64,000 bases of DNA from JADJXM01 sp937967285 (GCA_050249535.1 JBFWQI010000002.1:222284-286283); one strand, 5' to 3'. Counted from the stretch's first letter, positions 16,993 to 34,448 are shown. Notes: a model not told the origin generated them from the letters alone. Translations and numbers: made by a program.

Positions 16993-18386
16993 TGCGTATT
17001 CTCTAACTTAACAACTCGTTGTCTATGCTGCGCGATTAGTTCCATTGAATGCGAAGCAAACATAAACTGAATACTAGCCCCCTCAGTAATATCCAGTAGG
17101 GCATGGATAAGCTGACGTTGCCACTTGATATTCAGAGAGATTTCCGGCTCGTCTATCATAAAAACGGTAGGTGTTTCTCGTGCAGTTAGGACATAGCTAA
17201 ACAACAATAACAACTGTTGTTCGCCGGAGGACAATTGTGCTGGTTCAAGCTGTGTGCCAAGTTTATTAATTATGATAAACCCCTGACTTAGCTTGAACTT
17301 AATCTCCTTATCTTTCAAAAGCTGGTTGACTATATTGATAAATCTATCAATTAACTGATAAATTGGCTCAATTGCACTTAGGCGGCTTTGAAGACTAGCG
17401 ATGTATGGCTCGAGAAGATTAATCGTAATCCTTTGTTGATTTTTTCTCTTTGTTCTTAAGGCCTTTTTGAAGTCATCTGTTGGAAGATGCGTGGAGAGCT
17501 CGTATGTCGCGAGTTCCTCTGATCTTTTGTCTATATGTGTTAGCTGATCTAACATTTTAGAGACTTCGGCAGTCTTTACCCCGTCCAGGGGACTATCTTT
17601 CAAGGGCACTAATTTAGTAATGACTTGGGTGTATACTTGGTGAACGTTCGTAGAACCTTGATTAGTACCTCGCACTGCTTGGCGGTTTAGCCAGCGAAAT
17701 GATTTATATAAGGCTTGGGATAGCGCTATTTCGCGGGATCGCCTTGCAAGGTCATTGATGCTTTTGGGCTTGTCATACTGCATAACACGACGAAGTTCAA
17801 CTTCGTCGCTCGGATCAGACACGGCATCACTATCAAGTCTACGATCTGCAGTAAGAATAAAGAGTGCCGGGACCCGCTGTTTTAGAGCTTCTAAATATGC
17901 TTGCTCTCCACGCGGCACATCGTCTCCTTTCTTGCTTTTTTTGCTAAAGGATTTCTTTCGCAGAAACATTTCTCCATGTTCATTTGTATCTAAATAGATT
18001 TCATCATCAAAGAGATTAGCTTGCCCCGCAGGGCGATAATCCTGGGGGCAATAGTCCCACGCAGCGACAATCTTGTTTTTGTCCTTTACTTCAAAAGTTA
18101 GGACCTTCACTGGTTCAGCCTTCGAAACATGGGCAGAGAGCATTGTTCCAGAACTAAGCATCACCTCGATTCGCTGGAACTCGGTCTTATAAAGTTGAGT
18201 ACGGTGACCGCGATTATTAGCGGCGGAGAGAAGGTGAAATGCTAAGCGAAGAATTGTACTTTTGCCGACACCATTGTCACCGTACAATATAGTTGCATCT
18301 GAGAGGGTCCCCTCCTTTGGAATGTTATAGTCATATAAACCAAAGAGGCCCTGCAACTTGATACTTGAAATGAGGCGTACACTCAT
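16989..18386 (-). CDS. ABC-type AAA ATPase, AriA-like (PARIS sensor candidate)
   Basis: 465 residues. Walker A GDNGVGKST (residues 36-44), a long middle region with helical and charged segments, ABC signature LSSGEQQ (385-391), Walker B FMIDEPE with Asp412/Glu413, and H-loop ASHS (His446). The order is that of SMC/Rad50-like ATPases that encode the head domain in one chain, as in OLD, Septu and PARIS proteins. Length and its partner (DUF4435) fit AriA, which assembles into a scaffold that holds AriB until a phage trigger is sensed. A 10-7-10 palindrome lies 67 bp upstream of the start. The Rad50-like ATPase call is firm; the system assignment is inferred. Confidence 0.82.
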   Translation of the reverse strand: MSVRLISSIKLQGLFGLYDYNIPKEGTLSDATILYGDNGVGKSTILRLAFHLLSAANNRGHRTQLYKTEFQRIEVMLSSGTMLSAHVSKAEPVKVLTFEVKDKNKIVAAWDYCPQDYRPAGQANLFDDEIYLDTNEHGEMFLRKKSFSKKSKKGDDVPRGEQAYLEALKQRVPALFILTADRRLDSDAVSDPSDEVELRRVMQYDKPKSINDLARRSREIALSQALYKSFRWLNRQAVRGTNQGSTNVHQVYTQVITKLVPLKDSPLDGVKTAEVSKMLDQLTHIDKRSEELATYELSTHLPTDDFKKALRTKRKNQQRITINLLEPYIASLQSRLSAIEPIYQLIDRFINIVNQLLKDKEIKFKLSQGFIIINKLGTQLEPAQLSSGEQQLLLLFSYVLTARETPTVFMIDEPEISLNIKWQRQLIHALLDITEGASIQFMFASHSMELIAQHRQRVVKLENTQ

Positions 18387-18452
18387 TATGCTCTCCAGCC
18401 AGATTATTATTACAGCGTAATGGGAAGCTGTTCACGAATAATTGCTGATATT

Positions 18453-18479
18453 ATTTAGCGAATACCACGTTCGCTAAAT
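18453..18479 (-). promoter_or_regulatory. Perfect 10-bp inverted repeat upstream of the ATPase gene
   Basis: ATTTAGCGAA (18453-18462), a 7-bp spacer, and TTCGCTAAAT (18470-18479) form a perfect dyad 67 bp before the ATPase start codon in an AT-rich gap. It looks like an operator for a dimeric repressor, though no T-run makes a terminator less likely. The rest of 18387-18778 is AT-rich with no gene I can support. Confidence 0.5.
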
Positions 18480-18731
18480 TTCTCATAACTAATCAGATTA
18501 GCAACCCGCCTATTAAGCACCCAACCATGATTTAAACAAAAAATATATATGCGTGTTTATCCAGAAATAAAGCCTTGTAATTTTCCTAATTTTACCATTC
18601 TTTCCAATCAAATGAGTGGAATGAGAGGAAAAAGACTCAATAAAGCCTCTAAGAGAGACGTGACAATCACCTTATACTCCTAACTCACTGGAAAGTAAAT
18701 CTTATTACAATGCAACAAAAAAACCTCTCTA

Positions 18732-18745
18732 CACAAAGTGTCAAC
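18732..18745. other. Right copy of a 14-bp direct repeat bracketing the island
   Basis: CACAAAGTGTCAAC here is identical to 13932-13945, exactly 4800 bp away. The two copies bracket the AT-richer segment with the integrase remnant and the ATPase/nuclease pair. It may be an attachment-site duplicate, but the left copy overlaps a possible -35 box of the atp operon, so chance or a shared binding site remains possible. Confidence 0.35.
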
Positions 18746-18778
18746 GCGCCACTGATGGGGGTTGGTAAAAGTTGTAAT

Positions 18779-20185
18779 TTAAATGTCTGCGACAATGAGC
18801 GTCAGGTCGTCGGTCGGGGTTTTAACGCCGTTTCGGGCGGACCAGGCGGAGACCTCACGAAGCAGCACGTTGGCGAAATCATCGGCGGGCAGGTGAGCAT
18901 GATTGTCGAGGCAATAACGGAGTCGGGAATCGCCGAACTGTTCGTCGAGCAGGTTTGCAGCCTCAGTCAGACCGTCTGAGTAGAGCAGGATACGATCGCC
19001 CGGCTGAAGAGCGAGTTCGACATTCGAGTACTCAGCTTCCGGCATGAAACCGAGAGGAAGGCCGTTATGTTCTACCTCGCGGAGTGTTCGGGAATTTCGA
19101 TGGAAGATGATCATCGGGGGGTGGCCGGCGCCTGAATAGAGTGCGGTCTTTGCTTCGAGGTCGATGAAGAGGTATCCGGCGGTGACCATCTGACCTCTCA
19201 GCGTCTGGCAGAGCACATCGTTGAGGCCCGAGACAACCGATGCGGGATCGGAAGCGCGCGACACCTGAGCCGTGATGCCGACCTTGACCATCGACGCAAT
19301 TAGGGCGGCCGGCACTCCGTGGCCCGTGACATCAGCGACCAGCAGTCCGATACGCTTATCATCGACTATCAGAAAATCGTAAAAATCGCCCGCTACCGAG
19401 GTCATAGGCTCGTAGCGCACGGCGACAGTCAGATCGCTCAAACGTGGCGTTTGAGCCGGCAGGATCGCTGCCTGGATCTGCCTGGCCGAGTTCATTTCGG
19501 TATCGATCACGACGATCTTCTGTTCATTGGCCAGAAACCTTCGGGCCGCCACATAGCCGAGACAACATGTAAAGATCAGAAACCCCAGCGGTTCGATCCG
19601 CAGTCTCCACGGGAGAATTCCCGCTGCTGAAAAGTGCTCGTGTATGACGAAGGCCAGAAAAAGAAGAAAACCGATCCACGCCGGCCTGATCTCCCTGAAG
19701 GTTCTTGGCGGCTGGTAGCCGAAAAAGAACCCGCTGCCCGCGACGAACAGCATTGGTATAGCAAAGAGAGTGGCCGGATCGGTCAGGCTGTACAACTGAC
19801 GCCGAACGAGGTCAGACAGTATTCCCAGAACAGCATAGAGCGTTGCAGCCCTGACTAACCACCGGAATGAGTTTTTCCAGCCGTTTCCGTACAATTCTCC
19901 GAAGAAGAGCAACGCAGGAACGAGAATCAGGTATGTGATCGGCGAAATTATCAAATGAGCTGAATGCCTCGTGAGACCGAAAACCCATATAACAGTCTGC
20001 TGTTCGAGTAAAAGTCTGATGCCGTAAAGCCCGGCCAGCAGGCCAAGCCACAAGACCAGCTTGTCCATGAAGTTCAGTCTCATCACAAAGACGGTCAGGG
20101 ATGACAGGCCGATGGCGAAGATGACCGTCCCGAGAACGATAAACAGGAACTCTTGTCGGAGTATGTTGATGAACGCAGCATCCAC
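18779..20185 (-). CDS. Membrane-bound SpoIIE/RsbU-type serine phosphatase
   Basis: 468 residues. The N-terminal half has about six or seven hydrophobic helices (for example FLFIVLGTVIFAIGL, LVLWLGLLAGLYGI), so it sits in the inner membrane. The C-terminal PP2C-like SpoIIE domain (about residues 225-468) has the metal-binding acids in SVAGDFYDF and LVADVTGHGVPAALIAS, then YSGAGHPP and ILLYSDGLTEAAN, and ends with DDLTLIVAD. Such enzymes dephosphorylate anti-anti-sigma factors. No partner anti-sigma or STAS gene is adjacent, so its target is unknown. Confidence 0.93.
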   Translation of the reverse strand: MDAAFINILRQEFLFIVLGTVIFAIGLSSLTVFVMRLNFMDKLVLWLGLLAGLYGIRLLLEQQTVIWVFGLTRHSAHLIISPITYLILVPALLFFGELYGNGWKNSFRWLVRAATLYAVLGILSDLVRRQLYSLTDPATLFAIPMLFVAGSGFFFGYQPPRTFREIRPAWIGFLLFLAFVIHEHFSAAGILPWRLRIEPLGFLIFTCCLGYVAARRFLANEQKIVVIDTEMNSARQIQAAILPAQTPRLSDLTVAVRYEPMTSVAGDFYDFLIVDDKRIGLLVADVTGHGVPAALIASMVKVGITAQVSRASDPASVVSGLNDVLCQTLRGQMVTAGYLFIDLEAKTALYSGAGHPPMIIFHRNSRTLREVEHNGLPLGFMPEAEYSNVELALQPGDRILLYSDGLTEAANLLDEQFGDSRLRYCLDNHAHLPADDFANVLLREVSAWSARNGVKTPTDDLTLIVADI

Positions 20186-20285
20186 AATTCACAACCCCGG
20201 TCAAATGGATTTTCGATCGTTGTCAGAGAATTCTACAATGAATGCGCTGGAACCTGAATTATATACGGGGTAAACGCCGGTAAGT

Positions 20286-22580
20286 CTAAAACTCTATCCG
20301 CCCGCCGATGATCGGAATCAGCGTCCGTTCGCGCAAAAATCCGACCGAGCCGCTGCCGAGTCTGTAATTGACATCGACGACGTTGGTTCGTTTCGTCAGA
20401 TTGAAGATATCGACGTAGGGCGAGAAGGACCAGCGTTTGAAGTCGAAGCGGCGTTCGGCGCGCAGGTCGAGTTGGAAGAAGTTCGGCAGTCTGAGCGAGT
20501 TTCGATCCTCCGGCCTGAGCAATTCGAACAGAGTGACTCGCGGAGGTCCCGGATAGGTCACCGGCGTCAGGTTGGAGTAGGCCAGTCCGCTTGCGACGCG
20601 CAGCCTGGAAGCAAGCAGCCATTGTCCGAAGAACCTGACGCGCGTCATGCCGATGAGGGTCAGTTGATGCGGGCGCGCGACCTCGGACGGAAAGGTGAAG
20701 CCGTCGGGTGCGAACCTGCGGCGGGCGCGCGTCCAGGAATATGCCGCCTGTCCGGCGAATCTGCCGGAGAGTGCTTTCTGAGCGGAGACCTCGACGCCGT
20801 CGACCTCGGCTTCGCCGGTATTGAAATAGCGCGGGGAGCTGCGTGTCGGCTGGACGAGCAGGTCGGAATAGTTCTTCCGGTAGGCTTCGACTGTGATCCT
20901 CAGGTCCTCTCGCGGGAGCCATTCGAGTCCGCCGATAGCGTGGGCCGAGCGCTGCGCTTTGAGAAATCTGTTCTCGGGCGTCAGTGCGAGCAGAAAAGCG
21001 GTCGGAGGCTGGCGATAGATCCCCGCGGCGAAGTTGATCGCCAGGGCGGGGGTGATCCGCAGGCGGGCGGCGGCGCGCGGACTGACGAGCGTCTGCCGCG
21101 TCACGCCGTAACGGTCGAGCCGCAGGCCGGGCGAGATCGAAAACCGGCCGGTGATCTGCCATGTCGCCTGCGCGTAGGCGTAACCGCTCGCCGTCGAGTC
21201 GATCCTGAGCAGGTTTTCGCGTGTCGGCGCGCGGTACTCCTCGCCGATCGGACTGTAACCGGCCGGCGAACGCTCGTAGGCATAGAAATCTCCCTGCTGA
21301 AAGATGAGCGCGCCGCCGGCCGCCAGATTGAGGCGCGGAGAGAGCGATGACGTCAGCTCCTGCTTGATGCCGAACTGCGATTCCCTCAGATCACGTTGCC
21401 GTTGCAGAGTGGTCCGGTCGAGACGAAGAAAGCTGCCGTCGTTGTGCTCGCCCGTGCCCCAGGCCGTGATGTTCGAAAGCGTCCGTTCGCCGAGCGTCGA
21501 ACTGAGCGTCAGTCCGACGATGTAGCGTCTGCCGGACCGTTCGCTGACAAGCTGGTCGCGACGCGAGGCGCGCTGAGCCGTCTCGAATGGAACCGTTATG
21601 CGTTCGTCGAAGACCAGCGCAACGGCCGACAGCCTGTGGCGCGGCGTCAGGTCGACATCTATCTTATTAATAACATCGAGATTGCGCGGTTTTCCGATGT
21701 CGCCGAGATCGAACAGTTCGAATGCCAGGTCGATGTAGCTGCGGCGGACCGAGACGAACCATCCGGCGCGCGCGCCGAGCGGGACCTCGAGGCTGCCGCC
21801 GGCGACGCCCGAATCGGCGAAGAGGCTTCCCTGCACCCTGTCGCGCGTCGCCCTGCGGATGGTTATGTCGAGCGCCGATGACATCCTGTCACCGTAACGC
21901 GCGCCGAAACCTCCGGCTGAAAACTCCAGCCGGTCGAAGACATCCGGCGCCAGGACCGCCGCGCGCCCTCCGCGACCGTTGTCGTACTGATCCGTGAAAT
22001 AGGTGAAATCGCCGACCGGGATGTTGTCGATGAAGGTCAGGTTCTCTCCGGGAAACCCTCCCCGCACCAGCAGATCGCCGAACTGCAGCGAATCGGCGGT
22101 CACGCCGGGCAGCGAAGAGACGGCGCGCAGAACGTCGCCGCCGGTGCCGGGCAGCGATCGCAGCTCGGCCCTCCGCAGCGTGACGTTGCTGATCGGCTGA
22201 TCGATCGTCTGAACGAAATAGCCTCCGCTGACGGTCAGCTCCTCTGCGAGCAGCACATCGAGGCGGACATCGTAGATCGAGACGTAACGCGACGTGACCG
22301 TGAGCAGCCCGATGACCTGCGGCGCGAAGCCTTTTGCAGTCACTCTGGCTTCCCATGTTCCGGGCGGCAGATCAAGGCGGTAACGTCCGTCTTCGCCCGT
22401 AACCGCCTCGGCCTGACCGGAGACTGAAATGACAGCGCCGGCGACCGGCTGACCGCTCAGGCGTTCTGTCACCTGCCCGGTTACGGTGCCGTTCTGTTGC
22501 GGAACGGTCTGCGCTCCGACAATCCGGGCCAGCCAGATCAGAGCTGTCGCAATGAGAAGCAATTTTCGTGGGGGGATCAT
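20286..22580 (-). CDS. TonB-dependent outer-membrane receptor with carboxypeptidase-regulatory domain
   Basis: 764 residues. A signal peptide (to about residue 23) is followed by a CarboxypepD_reg-like beta-sandwich (GTVTGQVTERLSGQPVAGAVISVSG), a plug domain (VTLRRAELRSLPGTGGDVLRAV ... LLVRGGFPGENLTFIDNIPV) and a 22-strand barrel ending in a C-terminal Phe. Substrate unknown. Its 5' end lies beside the repeat-filled gap of 22.6-23.05 kb and its stop is about 100 bp from the divergent-facing phosphatase promoter. It is alone, without a SusD-like or ABC partner. Confidence 0.92.
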   Translation of the reverse strand: MIPPRKLLLIATALIWLARIVGAQTVPQQNGTVTGQVTERLSGQPVAGAVISVSGQAEAVTGEDGRYRLDLPPGTWEARVTAKGFAPQVIGLLTVTSRYVSIYDVRLDVLLAEELTVSGGYFVQTIDQPISNVTLRRAELRSLPGTGGDVLRAVSSLPGVTADSLQFGDLLVRGGFPGENLTFIDNIPVGDFTYFTDQYDNGRGGRAAVLAPDVFDRLEFSAGGFGARYGDRMSSALDITIRRATRDRVQGSLFADSGVAGGSLEVPLGARAGWFVSVRRSYIDLAFELFDLGDIGKPRNLDVINKIDVDLTPRHRLSAVALVFDERITVPFETAQRASRRDQLVSERSGRRYIVGLTLSSTLGERTLSNITAWGTGEHNDGSFLRLDRTTLQRQRDLRESQFGIKQELTSSLSPRLNLAAGGALIFQQGDFYAYERSPAGYSPIGEEYRAPTRENLLRIDSTASGYAYAQATWQITGRFSISPGLRLDRYGVTRQTLVSPRAAARLRITPALAINFAAGIYRQPPTAFLLALTPENRFLKAQRSAHAIGGLEWLPREDLRITVEAYRKNYSDLLVQPTRSSPRYFNTGEAEVDGVEVSAQKALSGRFAGQAAYSWTRARRRFAPDGFTFPSEVARPHQLTLIGMTRVRFFGQWLLASRLRVASGLAYSNLTPVTYPGPPRVTLFELLRPEDRNSLRLPNFFQLDLRAERRFDFKRWSFSPYVDIFNLTKRTNVVDVNYRLGSGSVGFLRERTLIPIIGGRIEF

Positions 22581-22612
22581 TACTATTTCCGGATAATCGC
22601 ACGTCTATCGAG

Positions 22613-23043
22613 AGAAGTTATTAAACGCCAAGCCGCCAGGGTTGCCAAGGGTGAATAAAGGGTGTGATGGTACTAAATTCCTCCGTTTCACCGCTCAAAC
22701 ATCTTTAGATCCGGTGTTTCCTTGTGACTACTCAGCCGCGGAGCGGCTGCTGAATTTAGCCGTGCCGTTTACGGCACGGACAGCGTTCGTAATTGAATTC
22801 CCGTCGCGTGAGCGACGGCTGATATCAATCGTCGCTCACGCGACGATATGACAAAAAATACAGCTTACCCGGGGTTTCGCTCGGCCTGCGGCCTCGCTTC
22901 ACCCCGGGCTAAATTCTGTCGCCCGCTCCGCGGGCTTGAACCGTCAACAGGGGCTGAGCAGTTACGTTTCCTTTCCTGTTTAAATCCTGGCAACCTTGGC
23001 GGCTTGGCGTCGAATATTTTTTGTCCGGTGGCTGAGCAGTTAC
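22613..23043 (+). mobile_element. GCCAAG-type MITE-like repeat, copy B2, interrupted by a nested element
   Basis: Left arm GTTATTAAACGCCAAGCCG near 22617; the loop block ATTCCTCCGT...CATCTTTAGATCCGG is shared with the copies at 4.4 and 27.2 kb; the right arm CCTTGGCGGCTTGGCGTC runs to AATATTTTTT and the end GGCTGAGCAGTTAC at 23043. A 242-bp element is inserted at 22724-22965. The expected left terminal repeat is not visible, so this copy may be truncated. It fills the TonB/dehydrogenase gap (22581-23051). Confidence 0.75.
22724..22965. mobile_element. 242-bp MITE with 14-bp TIRs and 8-bp target duplication, nested in copy B2
   Basis: Left end GTGACTACTCAGCC and right end (reverse complement) GTAACTGCTCAGCC match at 12 of 14 positions. 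GTTTCCTT directly flanks both sides (22716-22723 and 22966-22973). The interior is a chain of perfect hairpins, for example CGTCGCGTGAGCGACG at 22802-22817 with its inverted copy at 22830-22845, CGTGCCGT-TT-ACGGCACG, and a CCCGGGG arm pair around GGCCTGCGGCC. It contains no coding sequence, so it must be moved by a transposase elsewhere. Confidence 0.85.
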
Positions 23044-23051
23044 AAATATCG

Positions 23052-24938
23052 TTATTTCATCCTGATTGAGACAGTATTCGCCTGCAGGCCGTCGACGGTC
23101 AATACGACATCGACATCGTTGCGGCCGATCAATGAGCGGTCGAGCCGGATATTGGCCTGGTCGAGTCCGACGAGCGTCGGATGCGAACCGAGAAAAGTCA
23201 CCTGCATCGACGAACCGCCGATCGTCGCCGAGACATTCGCCAGCGCGCTGCGGTATCTGAAACCCGTTCCGAACAGGATCAGGAAGACCTGATCGGTGTC
23301 GGGCCCGAGATCGATCGGGACCGGCACGAAGCTGCCGCTCGCCTGATCGAAGGCGATGACCGGCTCGAAGGTCTGCGTGCCGTCGCCTGTCGTCCGCTGG
23401 ATGACCGCGGCGGCGACTCCGCGCCCGTTGGCGTTGGCGCTGAAGACCGACGGCACGACGCTCGCGATTGTGACCTGACTCGAGAAGGCCGCGCCGAACA
23501 CGGCGCCGCTTCTGAAGTCGATCGTCGCCTGCCCCTGAATCGTTCCCTGCGGAATCTGGAAGTTGACCTGAGTCGGAGAGACGAAGAAGAGCGGCGCCTG
23601 GCGCGTGACGCCCGAGGCATCCCGGACGCTGACTCCGGCTCCCGCCAGAACGGTCGGCAGCGGCTGTCCGTCCGGCGCCGGCTGAGTCGACGACGCCAGG
23701 CCGGAAGCGAAAGCCGCAACGATCGATTCGGCGGCCAATTGAGCGCCGGCATAGTTCGCGGCCGAGACCACCGTCGCGGCGGCAGACTGCCCCAGGCGGT
23801 AGATCCCTCCATCGATGTCGATCACGTAGAGCTCTCCGCCGTCGTCCTCCGCGAATGAAGAGATGAAGAAGCTCGTGTCCCGCAGAGTGCTCATCATCCC
23901 GTTGTTCCAGATGAATATCTCGCCCGTGCAGTAATCTCCGAAGACGTAACTGCCGGCCGGGAGCGTGCCTCTGGTCCCGCGATAGACATAGCCTCCGGTC
24001 ACCGAACAGCGGTTCAGGGAATGATCGTATTCGATGAGCGGCGCGATGAAGCCCGGCGTGGAGCACGACGCGGGCCCCAGTCCGGTGCAGCGCGTCCCCT
24101 CGAGCACACGCCAGCCGAAATTTCCGCCGAGCGTGATCAGGCTGACTTCCTCGCGCTGTCCCTGGCCGACATCGCCGGCGTAGAGCTGCCCCGTCTGCCT
24201 GTCGAACGACCAGCGCCACGGATTGCGGAGCCCCGTCGCATAGATCTCGTCCGCGCCCGGAGTCGAACCGAAGAACGGATTTGTCGAGGGAGAGGAGTAA
24301 GGCGTGTTTCCGTTCGGCGTGTCGACGTCGATCCGCAGCATCTTGCCGAGCAGGCTGTTGACGTCCTGCGACCTGTTTCCCGGGTCGTTGGCCGATCCGC
24401 CGTCTCCCATTCCGATATAGAGATACCCGTCCGGACCGAAGTCGATCATCCCGCCGTTATGGTTCGAAAACGGTTGCGGGATCGTCAGCAGAACCTTCTC
24501 GGTCGTGTCCGCCGCGTTCGGGTTGGAGGACGAAGCAGCGAACTCCGAGATGACCGTCGCCCCGTCGCTCCGTCGCGTGTAGTTGACGAAGAATCGTCGA
24601 TTGCTCGAATACTGCGGATGAAACGCGAGGCCGAGCAGACCTCGCTCGCCGCCGGATCCGACCTTGGCGACGATATCGAGAAACGGCGTCGGCTGTGGAG
24701 AAGCCGCGCCGGGAAGCATGACCAGGATCCTGCCCGGCTGCTCGACGATGAAGAACCGGTTGCTGCCGTCTCCGGCGCCTCTGGCGAAGATCGGAGAGTT
24801 CAGCCCCTGAGCCACGGGAATCAATTGAATCGTCTGCTGAGCCGACACGCCGCGATCGACCGGCGCAAGTATTATCGCCAACACGAGCACCGCTATCGAT
24901 GCGGCTGAAACTGCTGCTCGAATTTTACCTCCTGCCAC
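23052..24938 (-). CDS. Secreted PQQ-type sugar dehydrogenase (GSDH/sorbosone family) with Solibacter-type C-terminal domain
   Basis: 628 residues. A signal peptide (cleaved near VSAQQ) exports it to the periplasm. The beta-propeller of the glucose/sorbosone dehydrogenase family is shown by GGERGLLGLAFHPQY, the catalytic-type NHNGGMIDFGPDGYLYIGMGDGG and GLRNPWRWSFDRQTG. The last about 230 residues (from SAANYAGAQLAAESIVAAF) are the uncharacterised C-terminal domain common in Solibacter and relatives (TIGR03437-like), probably an Ig-like module. The GTG start is preceded by AAAGGAGA, which is one copy of the 8-bp target duplication of a MITE. PQQ dependence is by family only. Confidence 0.88.
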   Translation of the reverse strand: MAGGKIRAAVSAASIAVLVLAIILAPVDRGVSAQQTIQLIPVAQGLNSPIFARGAGDGSNRFFIVEQPGRILVMLPGAASPQPTPFLDIVAKVGSGGERGLLGLAFHPQYSSNRRFFVNYTRRSDGATVISEFAASSSNPNAADTTEKVLLTIPQPFSNHNGGMIDFGPDGYLYIGMGDGGSANDPGNRSQDVNSLLGKMLRIDVDTPNGNTPYSSPSTNPFFGSTPGADEIYATGLRNPWRWSFDRQTGQLYAGDVGQGQREEVSLITLGGNFGWRVLEGTRCTGLGPASCSTPGFIAPLIEYDHSLNRCSVTGGYVYRGTRGTLPAGSYVFGDYCTGEIFIWNNGMMSTLRDTSFFISSFAEDDGGELYVIDIDGGIYRLGQSAAATVVSAANYAGAQLAAESIVAAFASGLASSTQPAPDGQPLPTVLAGAGVSVRDASGVTRQAPLFFVSPTQVNFQIPQGTIQGQATIDFRSGAVFGAAFSSQVTIASVVPSVFSANANGRGVAAAVIQRTTGDGTQTFEPVIAFDQASGSFVPVPIDLGPDTDQVFLILFGTGFRYRSALANVSATIGGSSMQVTFLGSHPTLVGLDQANIRLDRSLIGRNDVDVVLTVDGLQANTVSIRMK

Positions 24939-24950
24939 AATGTCTCCTTT

Positions 24951-25139
24951 GCAACTGCTCGGCCTGAAGAGAGGAACTTTCGACAGGATTAACAGGATTG
25001 ATTCAGGGGATATGTAGCGGTCTTTTCAGCTTTGAAATTCCCTGTTGCAGTCACCGGAGTATCCAAAACAATCCTGTAAATCCTGACAAATCCTGTTAAT
25101 CCTGTTGAATGAATCTTCCTCCACAAGCTGAGCAGCGAC
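24951..25139. mobile_element. 189-bp MITE with ACAGGATTA arms and 8-bp target duplication
   Basis: The ends GCAACTGCTCGGCCTG and (reverse complement of the right) GTCGCTGCTCAGCTTG match at 11 of 16 positions and resemble those of the element at 22724. TCTCCTTT flanks both sides exactly (24943-24950, 25140-25147). Inside, ACAGGATTAACAGGATT on the left mirrors AATCCTGTTAATCCTG on the right. On the minus strand the duplicated 8-mer is AAAGGAGA, the Shine-Dalgarno of the dehydrogenase gene starting at 24938. Confidence 0.85.
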
Positions 25140-25216
25140 TCTCCTTTTTGGTAGTTCGGACGTAAACACCTTTGTAGTCGGGGACGTCCGCGTTCGGGCG
25201 GGGGATAAATGAAAGT

Positions 25217-27136
<1,920 letters not shown>

Positions 27137-27178
27137 TCCCTTCCCTTCTCTGTATCTTGCAGCCAGTAAATAAAATTA

Positions 27179-27381
<203 letters not shown>

Positions 27382-27504
27382 TAAAATTTAATGTCCTCTG
27401 GGCCAACTTTTAAGGATCGCATCGGGATCATACTTGATCCCCGGTCGAATCTGTAAAACAATATTGACTCTCCCATATAACAGCTGACCTGTTGAATTCT
27501 CAAG

Positions 27505-34248
<6,744 letters not shown>

Positions 34249-34274
34249 ATTCCTGAAGAAAAGGGCAGAATAGA

Positions 34275-34432
34275 GTTTCCGGTTTCAAGTTTCCAGTTTC
34301 CAGTGAGACCCGAATTGATCATGCTCGCATGATCGCGGATTTAACGATATTTCGGATCACTCGTATCCTTACCGGAAACTGGAAACCCCATAACCGGCAA
34401 CTGGAAACTGGAAACTCATAACTGGAAACTTT
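34275..34432. repeat. Hairpin repeat, GGAAACT family
   Basis: The left arm AGTTTCCAGTTTCCAG (about 34275-34304) is mirrored by GGAAACTGGAAACT repeats on the right (about 34370-34430). Inside lies GATCATGC-TC-GCATGATC (34317-34334). It separates the TamBA-type gene from the 34449 gene and ends just before that gene's ribosome-binding site. No target duplication or GTAACT-type end is visible. Confidence 0.75.
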
Positions 34433-34448
34433 TATCGAGGGACGACCT

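Noticed and set aside
18710..18979. 89-codon plus-strand frame at the 3' end of the phosphatase gene
   Set aside because: Most of it is antisense to the conserved SpoIIE C-terminus and it has no recognisable domain.
22735..22950. Possible CRISPR or tRNA-like array in the hairpin-rich segment
   Set aside because: The hairpins differ from one another, there are no equal-length spacers and no cas genes; it is the interior of a MITE.
24021..24908. 295-codon plus-strand frame opposite the PQQ dehydrogenase
   Set aside because: Arg/Asp/Glu-rich antisense frame with no motif; the minus-strand gene is certain.
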